Assembly: GCA_020638195.1 (NCBI GenBank)
Contig: JACKJC010000007.1
Coordinates: 1-61,393 of the forward strand
Direction of reading: 5' to 3'
DNA: 61,393 bases
From: Methylobacteriaceae bacterium
GTDB taxonomy: Bacteria; Pseudomonadota; Alphaproteobacteria; Rhizobiales; Beijerinckiaceae
Shown: positions 56,746 to 61,393 of the stretch, one piece after another
Numbering within the stretch: the stretch's first letter is position 1
Layout of the letters: each line of letters opens with the position of its first letter
Notes under the pieces: model-generated
The model's database searches: none
Seen by the model: only the letters and a program-made list of their open reading frames with translations
What the model was told of the DNA's origin: nothing
Translations under genes and position numbers: made by a program

Positions 56746-57681
56746 ATGGCGGCGCAGACCCGAATCGTGAAGGCAAATGGCCTCGACATGCAGATCGTCG
56801 AGCAGGGCAATGGCCCGCTCGTGCTGCTCTGCCACGGCTGGCCGGAACTCGCCTATTCGTGGCGTCATCAAATTCCGGCGATCGCGGCGCAAGGCTATCG
56901 TGTCGTCGCGCCCGACATGCGCGGCTACGGCGGCACGAGCGCGCCGAAGGATATCGGCGCCTATACGATCTTTCATCTCGTCGGCGATGTCGTCGCGCTG
57001 GTCGAGGCGCTCGGCGAGAAACAAGCGATCATGGTCGGGCACGATTGGGGCGCCGAGGTCGCCTGGCGCGCGGCAATGTTCCGGCCGGACGTGTTTCCGG
57101 CCGTCGCCGCGCTCTCGGTGCCCCTGCGCAACCGCGGGCCCGCCGCGCCGCTCGCGATCCTGAAGCAGCAGGGCGTCTCGACTTTCTACTGGCAATATTT
57201 CCAGAAGCCGGGCGTGGTGGAAGAGGAGATGGCGCGCGACTGGAGCCACACCTTGCGCGCGATCTACTACGGTACGGGTCTCGGCCTGATGCTGAAGCCC
57301 GGGCGCGGCATGGTGGAAGACGCGAAGGTTCCGGAGCAGGCGCCTGCCTGGATCAGCGAGGCGGAGATTCAGCATTACATCGAGACGTTCTCGCGCACCG
57401 GCATTGCGGGCGGCATCAACTGGTATCGCAACATCGACCGCAACTGGGAGCTGAGCGCGCCGTGGCAGGACGCGAAGATTTTCCAGCCTTCGTTGTTCGT
57501 CGCTGGCGCGAAGGACCCCGTCATCACGGGCCTCATCGGCGCGAAGTCGCTGGAGACGATGGACACGCTGCTGCCGGGCCTGCGCGGCAAGGTGATCATC
57601 GACGGCGCCGGCCACTGGATCCAGCAGGAAAAGCCGGCGGAAGTGAACAAGGCGCTGATCGACTTCATCAAGGGATTGTGA
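56746..57681 (+). CDS. Alpha/beta hydrolase, epoxide hydrolase-like
   Basis: Alpha/beta hydrolase of 311 residues related to soluble epoxide hydrolases. The oxyanion motif HGWPE is at 30-34, the nucleophile is Asp100 in MVGHDWGAEVAW, and the base His lies in GAGHWIQQE near residue 290. The lid Tyr residues are probably in FYWQYFQ (about 147-153) and the C-terminal cap NWYRNIDRNWEL. An Asp nucleophile rather than Ser or Cys excludes an esterase. A haloalkane dehalogenase is less likely because the lid and WxxxH pattern fit epoxide hydrolases better. The ATG at 56746 has GTGGAGG upstream. It is monocistronic; cobT converges on it 34 bases away. Confidence 0.92.
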   Translation: MAAQTRIVKANGLDMQIVEQGNGPLVLLCHGWPELAYSWRHQIPAIAAQGYRVVAPDMRGYGGTSAPKDIGAYTIFHLVGDVVALVEALGEKQAIMVGHDWGAEVAWRAAMFRPDVFPAVAALSVPLRNRGPAAPLAILKQQGVSTFYWQYFQKPGVVEEEMARDWSHTLRAIYYGTGLGLMLKPGRGMVEDAKVPEQAPAWISEAEIQHYIETFSRTGIAGGINWYRNIDRNWELSAPWQDAKIFQPSLFVAGAKDPVITGLIGAKSLETMDTLLPGLRGKVIIDGAGHWIQQEKPAEVNKALIDFIKGL

Positions 57682-57687
57682 ACCGGG

Positions 57688-57710
57688 ATCGCCGGCCCAC
57701 GGCCGGCGAT
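57688..57710. terminator. Hairpin between converging genes
   Basis: ATCGCCGGCC (57688-57697) pairs perfectly with GGCCGGCGAT (57701-57710) across CAC. It sits between the epoxide-hydrolase and cobT stops. No long T-tract follows on either strand, so it may be a rho-dependent stop aid. Confidence 0.45.
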
Positions 57711-57715
57711 TGCGG

Positions 57716-58732
57716 CTAGCTCTTGTCGCTCACACCTGCGCTGTCGAACGTCGCCATGTCGCGCCAGCAATTGAGCGCGGCCTGGATGATGCCAATCGAC
57801 AGCGCAGCGCCCGAGCCCTCGCCGAGCCGCATGCCGAGATCGAGCAGCGGCTTCTTGCCGAAGCGGCTAAGAACATCGGCATGCGCGCCTTCCGCCGATA
57901 GGTGGCCCGCGACGCAATGATCGAGCGCGCTACGGTCGAGCGCATGCAGCACAGCCGCCGCCGCGCAGACGACATAACCGTCGAGCACGACCGGCACGCG
58001 CTCGATGCGCGCGGCCAGAATCGCGCCGGCGATGGCCGCCATTTCGCGTCCGCCGAGACGGCGCAGCACTTCCAAGGGGTCGCCGAGATGGTCGCGATGC
58101 AAGGCGACCGCACGCTCGACAGCGTCGATCTTGCGCGCGAGGCCCGCGTCGTCGACGCCTGTGCCACGCCCGACCCAGTCCGACCCCTTGCCGCCATAGA
58201 GCGCATAATAGACCGCGGCCGCTGGCGTGGTATTGCCGATGCCCATTTCGCCCGGCGCTATCAGGTCCGCGCCAGAAATCGCCTCCATGCCGAAGGCCAT
58301 GGTCGCCGCGCATTCGGCTTCGGTCATCGCAGCGTCCTGCGTGATGTCCTTGGTCGGAATCTCCAGCGCCATCTCGAAGACTTTCAGGCCCGCGCCGAAA
58401 GTCGCGCAAATCTGGTTCACGGCCGCTCCGCCCGCGCCGAAATTGGCGACCATCTGCTTCGTCACCTCGCGCGGCCAAGGCGAGACGCCCTGATCGGCGA
58501 CGCCGTGATTGCCCGCGAACACGACGACGGTCGGCCGCTCGACGGTCGGCGGCGCCTTGGCCTGCCAGCCGGCGAGCCATTCGACGATTTCCTCGAGGCG
58601 TCCAAGCGAGCCCGGCGGCTTGGTCAACTGCGCATCACGCGCGCGCACGGTCGCGATTGCCTGCTCCGACGCCTGCGGCATCACGTCCAGGAGATTGCGG
58701 AAATCGTCGAAAGGCTTGCCGGAGATGCTCAT
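57716..58732 (-). CDS. cobT: Nicotinate-nucleotide--dimethylbenzimidazole phosphoribosyltransferase
   Basis: Makes alpha-ribazole phosphate, the lower-ligand precursor of cobalamin, from dimethylbenzimidazole and nicotinate mononucleotide. The 338-residue protein is complete. Marks are TKPPGSLGRLEEIVEWLAGWQ (near 37-57), VVVFAGNHGVADQGVSPWPREVT with catalytic-site residues, APGEMGIGNTTPAAAV, and the C-terminal EGSGAALSIGIIQAAL. The catalytic Glu lies just after the PLLDLGMRLGEGSG segment. It diverges from cobS across about 110 bases, so both belong to the late cobalamin (nucleotide loop) steps. The ATG at 58732 gives the family N-terminus. The gene name follows the CobT/CobU convention of Pseudomonas denitrificans and E. 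coli. Confidence 0.95.
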   Translation of the reverse strand: MSISGKPFDDFRNLLDVMPQASEQAIATVRARDAQLTKPPGSLGRLEEIVEWLAGWQAKAPPTVERPTVVVFAGNHGVADQGVSPWPREVTKQMVANFGAGGAAVNQICATFGAGLKVFEMALEIPTKDITQDAAMTEAECAATMAFGMEAISGADLIAPGEMGIGNTTPAAAVYYALYGGKGSDWVGRGTGVDDAGLARKIDAVERAVALHRDHLGDPLEVLRRLGGREMAAIAGAILAARIERVPVVLDGYVVCAAAAVLHALDRSALDHCVAGHLSAEGAHADVLSRFGKKPLLDLGMRLGEGSGAALSIGIIQAALNCWRDMATFDSAGVSDKS

Positions 58733-58842
58733 GTCCTGTCCCAATTTTGCGGGCGCGCGTTGCATAGACGGCCGGGGCGCGCTTGGGAAGGTCGCAAGTC
58801 AATTGATCCGGGAGGCTTGTCGCGCGCGCCCCCAAGGGGCAT

Positions 58843-59616
58843 GTGAGTGCGATGAGCTACATCGCCGACTTTCGTTCCTGCCTGTCATTCTGGTCGCGCC
58901 TTCCCGTCGGGACGCAGGCGCCGCTGCCTGCATTCCGCACGGCCATTCGCGCCCTGCCCGCTGCAGCGCTCGCGATCGCCGCGCCCGCCGCGCTTGCGCT
59001 GGGGCTCGGCCGGGCCGCCGGCCTGTCGCCGCTGATGGCGGCGCTGGTCGCGCTCGCGGTTCTTGCCGCCGTCACCGGCGCGCTGCACGAGGACGGTCTC
59101 GCCGATTGTTCGGACGCGCTCGGGGCGGCGACTCCCGAACGGCGGCTCGACATCATGCGCGACAGCCGCAACGGTACGTTCGGCACGCTCGCGCTTATCT
59201 TTTCCGTCGCGCTAAGAGCGGGCGCGCTCGCGGCGTTGGCGCAGACGTCGACATTCCTCGTCTGCCTTGCGCTTCTGGCGGCGGCCGTCGTCTCGCGCGT
59301 CGGTTCTCTTACCCCGCTGGCGCTGCTGTCGCCTGCACGCGCGGAAGGCGCGGGGCATGCGGCCGGCGCGCCGGACAGCGACGCGCTGCGCATGGCGATC
59401 GTCGGCGCGATTCTTTGCGCCACCTTGCCCCTGTTCGGCGGCGCGGGCGCCGGGACGACCGTTTTCGCGGCGATCGTGGCGGCAGGCGCGGCCTTCCTCG
59501 TCACGTCTCACGCACGCAAGACGATCGGAGGGCAAACGGGCGATGTGGCGGGCGCCGCCCAGCAGCTCGCCGAGATCGCCTACCTTGTCGTCCTGTCCGC
59601 TGCGATCGCGTCATGA
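58843..59616 (+). CDS. cobS: Adenosylcobinamide-GDP ribazoletransferase
   Basis: Integral membrane enzyme of 257 residues that joins alpha-ribazole to adenosylcobinamide-GDP, completing cobalamin. The hallmark HEDGLADCSDALG (near 81-93) and RRLDIMRDSRNGTFG (near 98-112) bind the substrates, and the rest forms about six membrane helices. The GTG at 58843 sits behind AAGGGG; an ATG at 58852 (MSYIADF) is a reasonable alternative. The final 4 bases overlap the start of the DUF1289 gene. cobT lies in the opposite direction, so cobalamin genes here are divergent, which suggests a common control region of 110 bases. No B12 riboswitch is recognisable there. Confidence 0.94.
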   Translation: MSAMSYIADFRSCLSFWSRLPVGTQAPLPAFRTAIRALPAAALAIAAPAALALGLGRAAGLSPLMAALVALAVLAAVTGALHEDGLADCSDALGAATPERRLDIMRDSRNGTFGTLALIFSVALRAGALAALAQTSTFLVCLALLAAAVVSRVGSLTPLALLSPARAEGAGHAAGAPDSDALRMAIVGAILCATLPLFGGAGAGTTVFAAIVAAGAAFLVTSHARKTIGGQTGDVAGAAQQLAEIAYLVVLSAAIAS

Positions 59617-59837
59617 GCGCCGTCGTTCGGCCGCGCGCCACGCAATCTCCGTGTAACGGCGTCTGTCGCATGGACAATGCGACCGGACTCTGCACGGGGT
59701 GCGGGCGCACGCTTTCGGAAATCGGCGACTGGGGCTCGATGAACGACGCCCAGCGCGCGCGCATCCGCGATCTTCTGCCGGAGCGCATGGCGAAGCTCAG
59801 ACGCGAAAGATCAGACTCACCAGAAAACGGGCGATAA
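59613..59837 (+). CDS. DUF1289 small Cys-motif protein
   Basis: A 74-residue protein of the DUF1289 family. Four Cys at 14, 18, 27 and 30 form the motif CNGVCRMDNATGLCTGC, very likely a zinc or iron-sulfur site. The C-terminal helix has MNDAQRARIRDLLPERMAKLRRE. No function is known for the family; members often follow unrelated genes. It starts within the cobS stop codon (ATGA) and is thus translationally coupled to it. Its final 41 bases overlap the converging TauE/SafE gene. Confidence 0.88.
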   Translation: MSAVVRPRATQSPCNGVCRMDNATGLCTGCGRTLSEIGDWGSMNDAQRARIRDLLPERMAKLRRERSDSPENGR

Positions 59838-60636
59838 CGACCAGCAGAAACAGCCCAAAGGCGAGCTCCAGCCTGCGCTTCGACCATTTGTGCGCGAGCC
59901 GCGCGCCGTAGGGCGCGGCCAGCGCCGCCATGGGCGCGATGAAGGCGAAGCCGATGAGCGAGACGAAACCGATCGAGCCCGGCGGCAGTCCGGGCTTGCC
60001 GACGCCCGCCAGTGCATAGCCGATGGCGCCGGGCGCGGAGACGAGAGCGCCGACGCCTGCCGCCGTGCCAACCGCGAGGTGGATGGGGGCGCCGTAAAGC
60101 GACATGTAGAGATTGACGAGTTGGCCACCGCCGACGCCCATGAGCGCCGAAAGCAGGCCGATCGTCCCGCCGACCGCCCACGAGACCGGGCCCTTTGGCG
60201 GCTTCTCCCCAAGCTTCCAGTTGGTGTAGCCGCCGAGCATGCGCACGGCCATGAACATGGATATGCCGACGAAAACCAGCTTGAAGAGCGCCGCCGGCGC
60301 GTTGCGGGCGATGGCCGCGCCAAGCGCGACGCTGACGACGACGGGAACAATCCAGCCGCGGATCGTCGCCATGTCGACCGCGTTCTTCGAGAAATGGGTG
60401 CGCGCCGAGGCGAGCGACGTCGGCACGATAACGGCGAGCGAGGTGCCAACAGAGACGGGCATGGCGACTTCGTCCGGGACACCGGTAAAGCGAAGCGTCT
60501 GATAGAGCACGGGCACGATGATGGCGCCGCCGCCGACGCCGAACAGGCCGGCGAGAACGCCGGTCGCTACGCCGGCGACCGCAAGCGCAGGAGCAAGCCA
60601 GACAAGGTCGGAATGAAGGAGAGCGGAAAGGTTCAC
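59797..60636 (-). CDS. TauE/SafE-family sulfite/anion exporter
   Basis: Membrane transporter of 279 residues of the TauE/SafE (TSUP) family, exporting or importing sulfite, sulfoacetate or other small anions. Eight helices are expected. The repeated GxxxG segments GLFGVGGGAIIVPVLY (31-46) and GLLSALMGVGGGQLVNLYM are the two halves of the family signature (G-G-G-x-[IL]-x-[VT]-P). It starts at a GTG overlapping the stop of the dihydrouridine synthase gene by 4 bases, so the pair is translated together. No sulfur metabolism genes adjoin it. Confidence 0.92.
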   Translation of the reverse strand: MNLSALLHSDLVWLAPALAVAGVATGVLAGLFGVGGGAIIVPVLYQTLRFTGVPDEVAMPVSVGTSLAVIVPTSLASARTHFSKNAVDMATIRGWIVPVVVSVALGAAIARNAPAALFKLVFVGISMFMAVRMLGGYTNWKLGEKPPKGPVSWAVGGTIGLLSALMGVGGGQLVNLYMSLYGAPIHLAVGTAAGVGALVSAPGAIGYALAGVGKPGLPPGSIGFVSLIGFAFIAPMAALAAPYGARLAHKWSKRRLELAFGLFLLVVIARFLVSLIFRV

Positions 60637-61393
60637 GCGGCACGTGCCTTTGCTGTGCGATCGACATGCGCGACCGCAGCGCGCAGAACATCGACGCCGG
60701 CATCGGGTTTGACCGCCTCGATCGCGAGATGACGGCGGAAGGCGCGTGCGCCGGGCCGGCCGGCGAACAGGCCGAGCATATGACGCGTCATCGAGGAGAG
60801 GCGAACGCCCTCGCCCAGATGTTTCTCGATATAGGGGACGAAGGCTTCGACAGCCGCATGCGAATCCGCGACCGGCGCTGGCGCGCCGAACAATTCACAA
60901 TCGACCGAGAGCAGGATTTCGGGATCGTGATAGGCGGCGCGGCCGAGCATGACGCCATCGACATGAGCCAGATGCGCCCCCGCCTCGGCGATCGATTGGA
61001 TACCGCCGTTGATCACGATCGGAGTCGCCGGCATCGCCTGCTTGAGCTCATAGACAAGCGGATAGTCGAGCGGCGGAACGTCGCGGTTTTCCCGCGGCGA
61101 CAGACCCTGGAGCCAGGCCTTTCGCGCGTGAACAATAATGGCGTCAGCGCCTTCGCCGACGACACGCATTGCAAGGTCGAACAGAGCTTGGCGCGGCTCC
61201 TGATCGTCGACGCCGATCCGGCATTTGACCGTCACGGGCACGTCGACCGCCCGCTTCATCGCCGTCACGCATTCGGCCACGAGACCGGGCTCGCGCATCA
61301 GACATGCGCCGAAACGGCCGTCCTGCACGCGATCGGAGGGACAGCCTACATTAAGATTGATCTCGCGATAGCCGAAATCCGCGCAGATGCGCG
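60633..61393 (-). CDS. dusA: tRNA-dihydrouridine synthase (DusA-like), 5' end beyond window
   Basis: FMN- and NADPH-dependent enzyme that reduces uridines of tRNA D-loops. Only the C-terminal portion is within the window: the frame stays open to base 61393, so the true start lies to the right. Active-site motif INLNVGCPSDRVQDG with catalytic Cys is visible near the right edge, followed by VDVPVTVKCRIGVDD, IVHARKAWLQGLSPREN (the DusA-specific segment) and PIVINGGIQSIAEA. The FxxLMGRAAYHDP-like VDGVMLGRAAYHDPEILL favours DusA over DusB or DusC. The C-terminal helical domain is intact. It overlaps the TauE gene by 4 bases. Confidence 0.93.
   Translation of the reverse strand, partial: RICADFGYREINLNVGCPSDRVQDGRFGACLMREPGLVAECVTAMKRAVDVPVTVKCRIGVDDQEPRQALFDLAMRVVGEGADAIIVHARKAWLQGLSPRENRDVPPLDYPLVYELKQAMPATPIVINGGIQSIAEAGAHLAHVDGVMLGRAAYHDPEILLSVDCELFGAPAPVADSHAAVEAFVPYIEKHLGEGVRLSSMTRHMLGLFAGRPGARAFRRHLAIEAVKPDAGVDVLRAAVAHVDRTAKARAA

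Noticed and set aside
55045..57615. Antisense frame of over 850 residues opposite the histidine kinase and hydrolase
   Set aside because: It is Arg/His-rich with no domain, which is typical of a shadow frame in GC-rich DNA.
58733..58842. Cobalamin riboswitch between cobT and cobS
   Set aside because: Only about 110 bases separate the two starts, and no B12-box or adequate stem pattern was seen.

Overview
The window is about 61.4 kb of GC-rich chromosomal DNA from an alphaproteobacterium, most likely of the order Hyphomicrobiales (Rhizobiales). The evidence is the gene content: a CcoG/FixG protein behind a FixK-type box, an AapP-like ATPase, citramalate synthase, class II DAHP synthase, a PleC/PdhS-like kinase, DUF2865, DUF1289 and DUF971 proteins, and an alphaproteobacterial-style GltX. 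The family cannot be fixed from this sequence. No phage, plasmid, insertion sequence or CRISPR array was seen. About 70 genes are packed tightly on both strands, with many 1-4 base stop/start overlaps and several convergent gene ends.

Layout. 1-8.2 kb: an orphan amino-acid ABC ATPase with a HAD phosphatase, a secreted protein made of ten 14-residue repeats, a CoA-transferase/LysR pair, an AT-hook protein, a FeeM-like N-acyltransferase behind a 23-bp palindrome, and ccoG. 8.2-22.4 kb: phosphatidylserine decarboxylase, an Atm1-type exporter, LOG, citramalate synthase, cysS, small secreted proteins, an orphan branched-chain-type binding protein, gltX and a GT21 glycosyltransferase. 22.4-31.6 kb: a LigB-type dioxygenase, a Phd/VapC toxin-antitoxin pair with its operator, DAHP synthase, an acyltransferase, TspO, glutathione reductase, rpiA, gph coupled to a four-EF-hand protein, and tRNA-Val(CAC).

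31.6-44 kb: a leaderless-looking gap with a minus-strand terminator and phased direct repeats, an OmpR-type two-component pair, a thioesterase, an amidase, an MMPL exporter apparently starting at CTG, an SDR/acyl-CoA synthetase divergent pair and an L,D-transpeptidase. 44-52.6 kb: a PilZ/mini-membrane-protein pair, DUF971, moaA, a TRAP transporter whose binding protein converges on its permease genes, a duplicated-domain protein of unknown function, and a beta-hydroxyacid dehydrogenase. 52.6-61.4 kb: a GST/MBL/uracil-glycosylase operon, a membrane histidine kinase, an epoxide-hydrolase-like protein, cobT and cobS, DUF1289, a TauE/SafE transporter and the C-terminal part of a tRNA dihydrouridine synthase cut by the window edge.

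Most of the region is ordinary housekeeping and peripheral metabolism. The least explained items are the 14-residue repeat protein, the acyltransferase with its palindrome, the probable small RNA and operator region upstream of the two-component system, the histidine kinase lacking the H-box proline, and the duplicated-domain protein at about 50-51 kb. Nothing here amounts to a clear new multi-gene system.
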